Assembly (NCBI GenBank): GCA_026625165.1
Contig: CP112999.1
Span: forward strand, 930,001 to 994,000
Source: Methanoregula sp.
GTDB lineage: Archaea > Halobacteriota > Methanomicrobia > Methanomicrobiales > Methanospirillaceae
Direction: 5' to 3'
Length of the DNA: 64,000 nt
The position numbers and the translations under genes were made by a program. Of this stretch, positions 40,697-49,792 are shown in pieces (positions within the stretch are counted from its first letter, which is position 1; every line of letters starts with the position of its first letter). The notes beneath the pieces were generated by a model, which saw only the letters and a program-made list of their open reading frames with translations, was not told where the DNA came from and did not search any database.

Positions 40697-41464
40697 ATGG
40701 ATCGGGTCGTCGTATGCGGCGCGTCAGGCCGCATGGGGCAGACTATCGGGAGGATGGTATCTGAAACAGCAGACCTGAAAATCGTTGGCGGGGTCGACCT
40801 CAAAGCCGGTACTTTTTTTGGCGAGGAACAGGTTGAGTCAAAAGATATTGGTCTGCTGCTTGAAAAGAAAAAACCGGATGTTCTGATCGATTTCACGGTT
40901 GCCGGTGCGGCAGTTGAAAATGTCAGGATTGCAGCACGTTATAATATTGCACTTGTGGTCGGCACCACAGGATTCACTCCTGAACAGAGGAAGGTCATGA
41001 CTGACGCTGTCACAGGACACTCCCCCGCGGTTATCTCAAGCAACTTCTCGGTTGGTGTCAATATCTTCTGGCAGGTGCTGCGCGATGCGGCACGACTCCT
41101 GAAGGACTATGATATCGAGGTTATCGAGGGGCATCACCGGAATAAAAAGGATGCTCCGAGCGGCACCGCAAAGACAATCCTCCAGATCCTTGATGAGGAA
41201 GTGGGGGCCCGTCAGAAGATGTATGGCCGGGAAGGCATGACCGAGCGCAAAAACGAGATCGGGGTCCATGTCGTTCGTGGCGGCGATATCGTGGGAGACC
41301 ATGCTGTATTATTCTCGAAGAACTTTGAAACCATCACCCTCTCGCACCGGGCGTATGATCGCGCTGTCTTTGCCAGCGGTGCATTGCTTGCCGCCCGCTG
41401 GGTTGTCGGTAAAAAGCCCGGTATATATGGCATGAACGATGTGCTCAACCTTAATAAGAGATAA
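40697..41464 (+). CDS. dapB: 4-Hydroxy-tetrahydrodipicolinate reductase
   Basis: 255 aa. The N-terminal Rossmann motif VVCGASGRMGQTIGRM, the TTGF loop (VVGTTGFTPEQ), the catalytic EGHHRNKKDAPSGTA near 145-160, and the C-terminal GDHAVLF segment define DapB. It uses NAD(P)H on the DapA product. Same operon as dapA, three bases downstream. All catalytic residues (His, Lys) are present. Confidence 0.94.
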   Translation: MDRVVVCGASGRMGQTIGRMVSETADLKIVGGVDLKAGTFFGEEQVESKDIGLLLEKKKPDVLIDFTVAGAAVENVRIAARYNIALVVGTTGFTPEQRKVMTDAVTGHSPAVISSNFSVGVNIFWQVLRDAARLLKDYDIEVIEGHHRNKKDAPSGTAKTILQILDEEVGARQKMYGREGMTERKNEIGVHVVRGGDIVGDHAVLFSKNFETITLSHRAYDRAVFASGALLAARWVVGKKPGIYGMNDVLNLNKR

Positions 41465-41544
41465 TCGTCGTGCACATATCGAAACCCTTTTTTTGTATTT
41501 TGTAAAACATATAGGCTGAAACATATAGTTTGGAGTGAACAATT

Positions 41545-41718
41545 TTGGTTGCAGTCGTTGATAAGGAAAAGTGTACCGGTTGTGAAACCTGCGTGAATGA
41601 ATGTCCGGCATCGGCAATCTCGATGGAAAACGAGAAGGCAAAAGTCGACAAGGACATGTGTGTTGATTGCCAGACCTGTGTTGACGTCTGCCCATCAGAA
41701 GCTATCCATATGGAATAA
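41545..41718 (+). CDS. Two-[4Fe-4S] ferredoxin
   Basis: 57 aa. Two CxxCxxCxxxCP motifs are visible (CTGCETCVNECP and CVDCQTCVDVCP), the standard 2[4Fe-4S] ferredoxin. The start is TTG at 41545 with GGAGTG 8-13 nt upstream; there is no in-frame ATG before the first cluster. Placed between dapB and asd; likely a general electron carrier. Confidence 0.88.
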   Translation: MVAVVDKEKCTGCETCVNECPASAISMENEKAKVDKDMCVDCQTCVDVCPSEAIHME

Positions 41719-41776
41719 AAATGGAATAAAAATCAAACGGTTTAATTACTTTTACGTTTATCACTTCTTTTTATCT

Positions 41777-42793
41777 ATGATCAATGTAGGAGTGCTCGGT
41801 GCTACGGGTGCGGTAGGTCAGCGTTTTGTCGAGCTGCTGGCAGATCACCCATGGTTCAAGTTAACAACGCTTACTGCTTCAGAACGGAGTGCGGGAAAAC
41901 CTTACGGGGAGGTTGTGAACTGGCGTCTCGACACGCCGTTTCCGGACAAGATCGCGAGACTTAAAGTCAGTCCTACATCACCAAAAAGAGCAAAAGATGT
42001 AGATCTGGTCTTTTCCGCCCTTCCCGCGGAGATTGCAACTGATGTGGAACTGGAGTTTGCAGATGCCGGGATCGGAGTCTGCAGCAACGCGAGTTCCCAC
42101 CGGATGGAGCCCGATATTCCGCTTGTCGTTCCCGAAGTGAACCCGGATCATCTCGGACTGATAGATGTTCAGCGCGATAAGGGGCGTGACGGTTTTATCG
42201 TGACCAACCCGAATTGTTCCACTATCATGATGGTAATGGCGCTCGCCCCTCTCCGTGCCTACAAATTTACCGATGTCCGTGTGGCAACAATGCAGGCAAT
42301 ATCCGGTGCAGGTTTTGCCGGTGTTGCCGCAATGGCGATCTATGATAACGTAATCCCATATATCGGTAAGGAAGAAGAGAAAATGGAGACCGAATCCTTA
42401 AAGATCATGGGAGCACTTAAAGGGAAAAAAGTCATAAACGCACCGTTTTCTGTCAGTGCAAGTTGTCACCGCGTGCCGGTCATCGATGGGCATACGATGG
42501 CAGTCTGGGTTGACATTAATCAGCCGGTGGACGAGCTCAAAAAGGCGTATTATAATTATAAACCACCGATCAAAGGGCTCCCGACACAACCTGAGAAATC
42601 TGTGATGTATCTTGAGGAGAACGACCGGCCTCAACCACGTCTCGACCGGATGCGGGGCAAAGGCATGACCGTTTCTGTTGGACGGTTGCGCGAGGGAATA
42701 CGGTTTATCACAATGGGACACAATACAATTCGTGGTGCTGCCGGTGCGAGCGTACTGAATGCAGAACTGATATCAAATAAAAAGTATCTCTAA
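41777..42793 (+). CDS. asd: Aspartate-semialdehyde dehydrogenase
   Basis: 338 aa. It starts MINVGVLGATGAVGQRFVELL (NADP site). The catalytic Cys is in NPNCSTIMM near 140, and the C-terminal catalytic-His region is SCHRVPVIDGHTM near 235. This is the archaeal-type enzyme. It makes the semialdehyde used by DapA in the same cluster. The frame is open 180 bp upstream, but that part is ferredoxin in another frame. Confidence 0.94.
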   Translation: MINVGVLGATGAVGQRFVELLADHPWFKLTTLTASERSAGKPYGEVVNWRLDTPFPDKIARLKVSPTSPKRAKDVDLVFSALPAEIATDVELEFADAGIGVCSNASSHRMEPDIPLVVPEVNPDHLGLIDVQRDKGRDGFIVTNPNCSTIMMVMALAPLRAYKFTDVRVATMQAISGAGFAGVAAMAIYDNVIPYIGKEEEKMETESLKIMGALKGKKVINAPFSVSASCHRVPVIDGHTMAVWVDINQPVDELKKAYYNYKPPIKGLPTQPEKSVMYLEENDRPQPRLDRMRGKGMTVSVGRLREGIRFITMGHNTIRGAAGASVLNAELISNKKYL

Positions 42794-42817
42794 AACCCTT
42801 TCACAGGAGATGAACCT

Positions 42818-43096
42818 ATGGAACTGAAAGAAAATACAGTGTTCGTTGGAAACAAGCCAGTCATGAACTACGTACTTGCAGTGGTGACACAGTTTAACAA
42901 TGGGGCAAATCAGGTGGCAATTAAAGCGCGGGGAAAAGCCATTTCACGGGCTGTGGATACTGCAGAGATCGCGCTGAACCGTTTTCTGGATGGTGTTACA
43001 AAAAAAGAGATACAGATATCAACCGAGGTCATTGATACTGAATCCGGAAAGACCAATGTATCGAGCATCGAGATTGTGCTTACCAATAACAAATAA
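42818..43096 (+). CDS. albA: DNA/RNA-binding protein Alba
   Basis: 92 aa. The Alba fold shows in [21 protein letters not shown], then [16 protein letters not shown] with the conserved RNA/DNA-binding block, and a C-terminal strand pair. It has AGGAG upstream of the ATG. Alba is an abundant archaeal chromatin protein that also binds RNA. It follows asd by 24 bp. Confidence 0.92.
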   Translation: MELKENTVFVGNKPVMNYVLAVVTQFNNGANQVAIKARGKAISRAVDTAEIALNRFLDGVTKKEIQISTEVIDTESGKTNVSSIEIVLTNNK

Positions 43097-43194
43097 TTTT
43101 AATTAATAAAATGTTCTTTAAATAAAATCCAAACTTTCTTTAATTTCAGAAAGACAAAAAAGATTTAAAGCGAACAGGACAGATGCATTAAGGC

Positions 43195-43677
43195 ATGAGA
43201 GCACAGGCTATCGCTATACTTTTTATTATACTTCTGAGTATTGCAATACCTGTGAGTGCAGCGGATGAAAAGCGATACGGGTATATTACGGTGCAGGACG
43301 TCACTGTGCAGCTCCGGAATGACACAGCCGTAATCAATATGAATTACAACGTTGATGAGGGGACAAGGATCATCTTTTTTTTACTGGGTAAACAGGATTT
43401 GAAAAATAAACTGTACTATATCCTGAATTATGATGGTGCCCAGATGCGGCGGGTCAATCTTTCCAGTGCAGAATTTTACGTTGATGGTGCAGCTTATTCC
43501 TATGGAAAGGGAATTTACTGGTATCCCACTCACACATTTAACGTAGTAATTCCATCGCTCACGGTTCAATCTCCGCAGATCACAAGAACCTTTTTTATGA
43601 CAAATTCATTCCCTGATGGAATCGGATATTTCGATACAGAGCCTGCTGTAAGTGTTCAAGAGGAGCCTGTTTCTTAA
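43195..43677 (+). CDS. Secreted hypothetical protein
   Basis: 160 aa with a signal peptide (MRAQAIAILFIILLSIAIPVSA, cleavage near 22) and a predicted beta-rich mature domain (GYITVQDVTVQLRNDTAV, FNVVIPSLTVQSPQIT). No C-terminal membrane helix, so it is exported or lipid-associated by other means. Family not recognised. Good A/T-rich promoter upstream (43110-43180). Confidence 0.65.
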   Translation: MRAQAIAILFIILLSIAIPVSAADEKRYGYITVQDVTVQLRNDTAVINMNYNVDEGTRIIFFLLGKQDLKNKLYYILNYDGAQMRRVNLSSAEFYVDGAAYSYGKGIYWYPTHTFNVVIPSLTVQSPQITRTFFMTNSFPDGIGYFDTEPAVSVQEEPVS

Positions 43678-43903
43678 AATGTTTGATATAACCGGTACAA
43701 AAAATTGTTTTTATGTCAGAAAATAATTATCCCCGGGATTTTGAACGAGGGAAAATTATCCAATTTTTCTATTCTCATCGGGAATGACACTTTTAAAGCG
43801 TAGAATAAGAAAATACATAAAAAAATCAAATAATTATTTTAATAAAATTTTCAATTAATTTTTTTCAGGCCCTTTGCGGACCATTTTTTAGCCTTGTCGT
43901 TAT

Positions 43904-45037
43904 TCAGAGCACTTCGATGATTTCCTGGTGTCTCTGCTCTGCAAGTTTTTTATTAACAAAATGCTGGACGATGACACCAATGATGGCTGAAGAAAGCCCG
44001 ATAATGGTGGAGTAGAGAATGTAACTGCCTGCATCGTTCATAGTGAGCGGGAAGTCCGGTACACCACTTACCGTGATGAGGTAAACACTGGCGCCATAGA
44101 GTATGAGCCCAAGCGCTGTTATAAAGAAGGGAAAGACGATTACCTTTCCCATCTGCTCCCGTTCGTTTAAATAGACATCAATAATGATCCCAACAGAAAC
44201 AATGATGCCGGCGATGATCAGCCACTCTACAGAACCATAGATAAACGTCATGAGATAGAGCAGAATTCCAAGGCTCCCGTCAGATGAATAAAATTTCAGG
44301 ACAGTAATAAATCCCATGACAAATCCAACCACTACAAGGAGTATTGTCGTGGTGTATGTAACAAATGAGAACCTTCCACGGGTGAGTGATACCCGTAATG
44401 CATCAATAGTACCATGCACGACCTCATCGATCCCGAATCCTCTATAGAGAAGATAACTTCCGATGACGCCTACAACTATGATGGTTGCAGTGCCCGGATA
44501 TCCCAGAAGATACGCAGATGCATAGAGCAGCATTGCGAGGCCAAGAGGGACCAGTACTATCCGTGAAATTTTTGGATCATCGAGCAATTTTCTTAAAATA
44601 TAATAGGTTCCTTCGAGGTTGGGCATCTGGTTGACAATTACACGGCGGATGCTGCTGACTGGAATTTTCGACTGTATGATCGGGATGACATACTCGTCCT
44701 CAGCCCCGTCAGATACGAGAATACAATTCGTGGCTTGTGTCTCTTTGACAACCTGTTCTAAAGTTGCAGCAATCTTCCGGTCCCCCTCTATCATGTGCAT
44801 ATGGTTTCCGGAAATGACTGCGACCTGTGCATCCTCCCCTTTTGCCGTGAGATCGTCAAAGATTTTTACCGCATAAAAAATTGCATTGAGATCAGAGTCC
44901 TCCGGGTCAGCGAGTGCAAGGGTATTGGCCGCTTTAAGGCAGGCTGCCCTGCCGACGCACGGGCTCTCGACAGAAGCCTTGTACCCAATGTCATCATCAC
45001 GATCGACACTGAGGACTAATGTACGTCCCTGCACCAT
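43904..45037 (-). CDS. DUF373 family membrane protein
   Basis: 377 aa. A soluble N-terminal domain of about 160 residues (LVLSVDRDDDIGYKA, ILVSDGAEDEYVIP) is followed by seven or so transmembrane helices (from LVPLGLAMLLYASAYLLG to the C-terminus). This matches archaeal DUF373. Its function is unknown; the N-terminal domain looks like a Rossmann/Toprim-like fold. It follows a coiled-coil gene in the same direction and is often found near it. Confidence 0.8.
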   Translation of the reverse strand: MVQGRTLVLSVDRDDDIGYKASVESPCVGRAACLKAANTLALADPEDSDLNAIFYAVKIFDDLTAKGEDAQVAVISGNHMHMIEGDRKIAATLEQVVKETQATNCILVSDGAEDEYVIPIIQSKIPVSSIRRVIVNQMPNLEGTYYILRKLLDDPKISRIVLVPLGLAMLLYASAYLLGYPGTATIIVVGVIGSYLLYRGFGIDEVVHGTIDALRVSLTRGRFSFVTYTTTILLVVVGFVMGFITVLKFYSSDGSLGILLYLMTFIYGSVEWLIIAGIIVSVGIIIDVYLNEREQMGKVIVFPFFITALGLILYGASVYLITVSGVPDFPLTMNDAGSYILYSTIIGLSSAIIGVIVQHFVNKKLAEQRHQEIIEVL

Positions 45038-45094
45038 TGTACCTAAACACTCAATTGCAAATCTATTAAATGATTCCTGATTTTAAAAAAAAAA

Positions 45095-45955
45095 TTATAT
45101 GAGTTTTGACCGCTGGAGCAGCAGGATATCGTCTGTGGTGAGTTTCTCCCCGGCCCTGAAATTCTTGAACAGGTGTTCAGCTTCTTTTCTCACAGCCTTC
45201 TGTTCCTTGGTGACCTTGACCTTCTTGGTTTTCTTGCGTAGACCGGAAATGACTTTGTCATAATCTCTCAACTCTTTCTGGCATGCAATGAAAAATTTAT
45301 GTTCGGAATCCGCAGACTCCTGTGCCTCAACAAAACTCTTATGTGCCGCATCTGCCGCTTCCCGGGACTTGTCAGCTTTACGGTAGGATTCGACCATGAG
45401 GTCGTGATGCTTTTGGGCAAGCTCTGCGATCTCTGTGACTTTTGCATGAAGGTCCGATGCCTGCTTACGGAGATCACGTGCCGCTGCCACCTTTGTACGC
45501 ATCTCCTTATTCTGCTCGAGCTCTGCTTCCTGCTCTTTTACTTGCCCCCGCATCTGCTTGATCTTCTCGATCAGCTCTCGCTCCTTTTCAGTGGAAAAGA
45601 CCTGCGTCTGTTGCATCATTTCGAGGTGTTCGATCTGTTTCTGGACCTCCTTTATTCCCCGGCTTTTAGGGCTTCCATGCTCTTTTTTAAATACCTCAAT
45701 CTCTTCAAAAAGAGTATTTGCCTGTTCATTGAGCTCGTTGCGCTGAACCTTTTGCTCAATGACTTCCTGGTTGTATTTATCACGGAGATCCTTGTTTTTC
45801 TGTGCTTCGTCCACAAACTCACGAGTCTGGTTGTTTAACGTGTTGCGTTCACGTGCAGACTTGCTTGCCGCAGCATTGAGCTCGTTGCGCAAGTTTTTGT
45901 GCTGTTCAGACTCTGCGAGTGTTTTTTTTCGCTTTTCAATCAGGTCGTTTATCAT
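45095..45955 (-). CDS. Archaeal coiled-coil protein (COG1340-like)
   Basis: 286 aa, almost wholly charged coiled coil (EKRKKTLAESEQHKNLRNEL to the end). The basic region RKKTKKVKVTKEQKAVRKE near 240-258 and the C-terminal LTTDDILLLQRSKL are typical of this conserved archaeal family. No enzyme domain. It has a strong Shine-Dalgarno (TTGGAGG) 8 nt upstream of the ATG at 45955. Function unknown. Confidence 0.75.
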   Translation of the reverse strand: MINDLIEKRKKTLAESEQHKNLRNELNAAASKSARERNTLNNQTREFVDEAQKNKDLRDKYNQEVIEQKVQRNELNEQANTLFEEIEVFKKEHGSPKSRGIKEVQKQIEHLEMMQQTQVFSTEKERELIEKIKQMRGQVKEQEAELEQNKEMRTKVAAARDLRKQASDLHAKVTEIAELAQKHHDLMVESYRKADKSREAADAAHKSFVEAQESADSEHKFFIACQKELRDYDKVISGLRKKTKKVKVTKEQKAVRKEAEHLFKNFRAGEKLTTDDILLLQRSKLI

Positions 45956-46053
45956 GCATCAGTCCTCCAAAAATCCTGGCAGGGAGGATGTTATTGATGT
46001 GGATAAGGCACTAAATACGGCAGAGCAGTCGTTCTCCGGTACGATTACAGGAA

Positions 46054-46078
46054 TACCCTGAATGCAGTATACAGGGTA
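46054..46078. repeat. Inverted repeat, possible terminator
   Basis: TACCCTG (46054-46060) pairs with CAGGGTA (46072-46078) over an 11-nt loop, followed by an A-rich run. In the non-coding interval upstream of the coiled-coil gene; role uncertain. Confidence 0.35.
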
Positions 46079-46520
46079 AAAAACATCAGAAGAAGGTCTT
46101 ATAATGTAATTATGATAAGATTCAGGACAATCGTCCTTGTTCAACACTCTGTTCATGATGTTCAACTCCCGGTACCAGGGCGCATAAATGTTTTTGTGCA
46201 CCCCACATCCTCCCAGTGAAGGATAAATGAAATGTACTACAATTAAAAGACTGGAATTTACTTAAGCATTTCGTAGAAACCGACATGAACCAGGCAGGAT
46301 TGATGCTTTAGAATGGATTTCTTATGCTATATTCCCAATATTTTTTAATAACCGCTGATCATTAAAGACTACAGAAAAAGGAGGTTTGAACCTGATTAGA
46401 TCAGGTACACCTTCTTGGTATATCTGTTAACTGCTGATTATTTTACCAACATTTCCCTGCAGTTTAGGGGGAATGCTATCATGGAAATTTTTAAGGTGAA
46501 CGTGATTGTGCGTGGTGCGA
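46079..46520. other. Long non-coding interval between the coiled-coil gene and ftsZ
   Basis: About 440 bp without a convincing gene. It holds a perfect small hairpin ACCTGAT-TAG-ATCAGGT (about 46390-46406) followed by a C/T-rich stretch, and AT-rich runs near 46335-46360. Short plus-strand frames here (such as 46415 on) continue antisense to ftsZ and look like shadows. Confidence 0.45.
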
Positions 46521-47684
46521 TCAACCAACCCATTCAAGCAGACCGCCACCGCTTGACTGGTCGCGGGACTTGCTGCGGGCCTGGGGCATTTCAACTGCCT
46601 TGGGGTTTGCCCGCTTGTTCTCAATGTCCTGAATTACAGTCTTATATGACTGCCGTGTGCCGAGGATCTGGGCACTCTTGACACCGGTCATGATTGCAAG
46701 GACGCGGATTTTTCCCTCCATATCGTTCCTGACCCGGGCCCCCCAGATCACATCTGCATGCGGATCAAGCTCGTACGTGAGTGAGGTCGCAACTTCTTCT
46801 GCGTCCTGCAGGGTAAGGTCAGTACCTCCTGTGATGTGTATCAGGCTGCCGGTTGCGCCGCGATAGTCGATATCGAGCATCGGGTTGCTTAAGCATTCGC
46901 GGACAACGCTTTCTGCCTTGTTCTGCTGCTTGCTCTCTCCTACAAGCATGACAGCGACGCCACCCTTGCTCATGATTGCCCGGACATCAGCGTAGTCAAT
47001 GTTGATCAGTGAGGGTTCGGTTATCGTTTCTGAGATTCCCTTGACCGTCTCACCGATAAGCTGGTCCATAACCGAGAATGCCTGGCCCAGCGGGAGGTTC
47101 GGGACAAAGTTCTTGAGCCGGTTGTTGTCAAGGACAATCACGGAGTCTGCTGCCGTAGCGAGTGCTTCGAGTCCTTCCTCAGCACGGATAAGGCGTGCTT
47201 TCTCAACCTGGAACGGATAACTGACCATTCCTACGACAATTGCCCCCTGTTCCTTTGCGATCTGGGCAACAACAGGTGCGGAACCAGTTCCGGTACCGCC
47301 ACCCATACCAGCGGTAATGAAGCAGAGGTCAGCCGATTCAAGAAGGGCTTCAAGTGTCGGGCGTGCCATTTCTGCAGCGCGTTTTCCGACATCCGGATAT
47401 CCGCCGGCCCCCAGGCCTTTTGTCAGGGATTTGCCGATAAGGACGCGTTTATCCGCTTGGACCATATCCAGGTGCTGCTTGTCCGTATTGATAGCAATCG
47501 TCTCAGCACCGGCCACACCCATATGGTGGATCCGGTTCACTGTGTTGTTGCCGGCACCTCCGCAGCCGATGATAACAATCCTTGGCTGGCCGACAAAGTC
47601 GTCTTCCATCGCATTGGAGCCGGGCTTGTTAATTTCTTTTTCAAGCTCGGCGTTTTTTAGCGCATCGTTAATAATACTCTGCAT
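46521..47684 (-). CDS. ftsZ: Cell division protein FtsZ
   Basis: 387 aa. The GTPase core is clear: [13 protein letters not shown] near 42-54 and the tubulin signature [10 protein letters not shown] near 132-141, with the T7 loop [11 protein letters not shown] near 225. A variable C-terminal tail ends LLEWVG. The Met at 47684 is used because GAGAGGGTAGAC lies just before it, after the cdrS stop; upstream Met is antisense context. It follows the ribbon-helix-helix gene cdrS, forming the known archaeal cdrS-ftsZ pair. Confidence 0.95.
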   Translation of the reverse strand: MQSIINDALKNAELEKEINKPGSNAMEDDFVGQPRIVIIGCGGAGNNTVNRIHHMGVAGAETIAINTDKQHLDMVQADKRVLIGKSLTKGLGAGGYPDVGKRAAEMARPTLEALLESADLCFITAGMGGGTGTGSAPVVAQIAKEQGAIVVGMVSYPFQVEKARLIRAEEGLEALATAADSVIVLDNNRLKNFVPNLPLGQAFSVMDQLIGETVKGISETITEPSLINIDYADVRAIMSKGGVAVMLVGESKQQNKAESVVRECLSNPMLDIDYRGATGSLIHITGGTDLTLQDAEEVATSLTYELDPHADVIWGARVRNDMEGKIRVLAIMTGVKSAQILGTRQSYKTVIQDIENKRANPKAVEMPQARSKSRDQSSGGGLLEWVG

Positions 47685-47694
47685 GTCTACCCTC

Positions 47695-47874
47695 TCATAC
47701 CTTGAATGAAACCTGGTCACTGTCTTTTAAGACACGGCTGGCACGTTTTTCCACAAGTTCACGAACGGCTGCCCTGACTGCCTCTGAGACGTTGGGGAAT
47801 TCTCCCGCGTCCACCATGTGCTGGAGGAGGCTGATCTGCTGTTCCGGAAGCCGGAGTGTGATCCGTTGCATCAT
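47695..47874 (-). CDS. cdrS: CdrS-like ribbon-helix-helix regulator of cell division
   Basis: 59 aa. [21 protein letters not shown] and [17 protein letters not shown] are a textbook ribbon-helix-helix. In other archaea the RHH protein encoded beside ftsZ (CdrS) controls cell-division genes including its own operon; that this protein does the same is inference from position. The ATG at 47874 or the next codon (47871) may be the start. The stop is 10 bp from the ftsZ start. Too short for most ORF cut-offs. Confidence 0.85.
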   Translation of the reverse strand: MMQRITLRLPEQQISLLQHMVDAGEFPNVSEAVRAAVRELVEKRASRVLKDSDQVSFKV

Positions 47875-47889
47875 CGTATCTCACATTTC

Positions 47890-47948
47890 TGACATATGTC
47901 AGTCATTTGTCATTCATATGTCAGACAAAGAGAACTCTTGTGTCTGAC
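47890..47948. promoter_or_regulatory. Palindrome-rich control region of cdrS-ftsZ
   Basis: Within about 60 bp: the perfect palindrome TGACATATGTCA (47890-47901), a second CATATGTCAGACA (47915-47927), and an inverted repeat in which GTCAGACA (47920-47927) pairs with TGTCTGAC (47941-47948), enclosing AAGAG/CTCTT. The repeated word (A)TATGTCA is a good candidate CdrS operator. It lies about 20-75 bp upstream of the cdrS start and faces the divergent cobD-like gene. Confidence 0.6.
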
Positions 47949-48071
47949 TTAACCAGATGAATCAAAATATCACATAAATGTATAAAAACTTTCTTCTTTG
48001 CATGCAATCCATCCACAAAACGCATTTATGGGTTCCGATGCAACAAACTGGGTAATTATCGGGTTTTGTTC

Positions 48072-49070
48072 ATGGCAGATTTATACCAAAAAAAAGTAGT
48101 GCATGGGGGGTGCGGGAAGCAGCAGCATGAAAAAACCCGGAAAACTGTGCTGGATTTCAGCGCGAGTACAAATCCCTTTCCACCAAAAATTCTGTGGACA
48201 TGCGACCCATTTTATATAAACCATTATCCCGATGATGCATATTTTGCACTTAAAGAGATCATCGCCCGAACTTTCAACCGGCACATCGATGAGATCTGTG
48301 TCGGCAACGGTTCGATTGAACTCATACGTGTCTTTTGTCATGTGGCATTTAAAGAGTCCAGGACATTTTACACCGAAACCCCGACATTCGGGGAATATGA
48401 GTATTCGGCATATCTTGCCAGCGGAAAAAAAGTTACAGACAGGACGGATGCGGATATCTGTTTTATCTGTAACCCGAACAATCCCACCGGAACCCTGAAG
48501 AAAAAAGATTCAATGGTTATGCTCCTTTGTGAGACTGAATTACATAACGGCATTTTATGTGCTGATGAAGCCTTCATCGAGCTTGCAGATCCGGCACAAA
48601 GTATTGTTGATCTAAGAAACGATCATCTTATTGTCCTGCGATCTCTGACAAAAAGCTTCTCAGTTCCCGGTATCCGTTTCGGGTACGGGTTCGGGAATCC
48701 TGATCTTATCGCCCGGATTGAAGCAATGCGCCCTCCCTGGAGCGTAAATGCATACGCCGAAGCCTTTGCCATTCAGGCATTTCTCCATTACCATGAACTT
48801 GAAAACTCCCGGAAATATATAAAACGTGAACGGGACTGGATGTATGAACATCTTCTGGCTCTTGGTCTGAATCCCATGCCATCATCGGTAAATTTTCTGC
48901 TTGTCGATACTGCCCATCCGGTACAGGAATTATGTGAAAAGCTGCAAAAAGCAGATATACTTGTGCGGGACTGCACATCGTTTGGGCTCCCCACAACAAT
49001 CCGTGTCGCTGTCCGCACCCGCGATGAAAACAGGTCCCTTCTGGAGGCTCTTGCAACATGCTTGCACTGA
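48072..49070 (+). CDS. cobD: Aminotransferase-fold protein, likely threonine-phosphate decarboxylase
   Basis: 332 aa PLP enzyme. The PLP-lysine segment LTKSFSVPGIRFGYG near 200-214, CNPNNPTGT near 140-148 and ADEAFIEL near 168-175 define the fold-type I family shared by CobD and histidinol-phosphate aminotransferase. It overlaps the cobY-like gene by 13 bp, which points to CobD (threonine phosphate to aminopropanol phosphate in cobalamin). Start at 48072 rather than TTG at 48066. Confidence 0.8.
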   Translation: MADLYQKKVVHGGCGKQQHEKTRKTVLDFSASTNPFPPKILWTCDPFYINHYPDDAYFALKEIIARTFNRHIDEICVGNGSIELIRVFCHVAFKESRTFYTETPTFGEYEYSAYLASGKKVTDRTDADICFICNPNNPTGTLKKKDSMVMLLCETELHNGILCADEAFIELADPAQSIVDLRNDHLIVLRSLTKSFSVPGIRFGYGFGNPDLIARIEAMRPPWSVNAYAEAFAIQAFLHYHELENSRKYIKRERDWMYEHLLALGLNPMPSSVNFLLVDTAHPVQELCEKLQKADILVRDCTSFGLPTTIRVAVRTRDENRSLLEALATCLH

Positions 49071-49675
49071 TAATGGCAGGAGGTAAAGGCAGCCGTTTGA
49101 ACCTTGGTGAAAAACCTCTTGTGACAGTCGCAGGGCGACCTATGATTGCGTATGTTATCCGGGCATTTGAGATGTATGGCTGTAATATCGTTGCAGTTGT
49201 TTCGGAGAAAACCCCTATGACGCAGAACTGGTGCAGGGTCTCAGGCATTGATCTTTTTTGTGCGAAGGGAAACGGATATGTAAAAGATATGGTAGATGCT
49301 GTATCTGCCCTAGGAGAGAAGCAACCGGTTTTTATATCAGTATCTGATATCCCCTGCCTGCATGCCGGCATTCTTGAGAAAATCCATGCAGCTTATGAAA
49401 AGTCCGGGAAAGAGTCCTGTTCAAGCTGGGTGCCGGTATCCCTCGTCAGGAACCACCGTGATGTGCTGTATAAAGAGAAGATCAATGGTATTGAAGCATG
49501 CCCCTGCGGTGTCAATATCCTCCGCGGCGATCTGATTGCACAACCTCAGGACGAATTTTCATTATTGCTCGATGAACCACGGCTCGCGTATAATGTGAAT
49601 ACACGGACAGATCTCGCGTTTGCAGACATGTATTTGAAAGATCCCTCGCATGCGATCGGGTTTCCCCGTACCTGA
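49058..49675 (+). CDS. cobY: Adenosylcobinamide-phosphate guanylyltransferase (CobY-like)
   Basis: 205 aa. MLALIMAGGKGSRLNLGEKPLV is the nucleotidyltransferase signature, with ISVSDIPC near 92-99 as the metal-binding Asp loop. The size fits archaeal CobY, which activates cobinamide phosphate with GTP, and the overlap with the CobD-like gene supports it. MobA- or GlmU-like nucleotidyltransferases are alternatives on motif alone. Confidence 0.78.
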   Translation: MLALIMAGGKGSRLNLGEKPLVTVAGRPMIAYVIRAFEMYGCNIVAVVSEKTPMTQNWCRVSGIDLFCAKGNGYVKDMVDAVSALGEKQPVFISVSDIPCLHAGILEKIHAAYEKSGKESCSSWVPVSLVRNHRDVLYKEKINGIEACPCGVNILRGDLIAQPQDEFSLLLDEPRLAYNVNTRTDLAFADMYLKDPSHAIGFPRT

Positions 49676-49792
49676 TCAGCTGACTATAAAAATGGTCAGG
49701 AATCCCGTAGCGTGTCCCGGTACCGAAAATATCCTCAAATTATCCAGATTTAACAGAACGCATATTAAGTTGCATCCCCCATATCAGTATAT

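Noticed and set aside
41597-41776. 60-residue N-terminal extension of asd
   Set aside because: The extension is the ferredoxin gene read in another frame; the Met at 41777 starts the conserved Rossmann motif.
45956-46201. Two short frames, one on each strand, upstream of the coiled-coil gene
   Set aside because: Each looks partly protein-like, but neither has a ribosome-binding site or overlap, and the minus-strand one runs into the Shine-Dalgarno of the coiled-coil gene.
46415-46681. 88-aa plus-strand frame overlapping ftsZ
   Set aside because: Mostly antisense to the ftsZ 3' end, with no family likeness.
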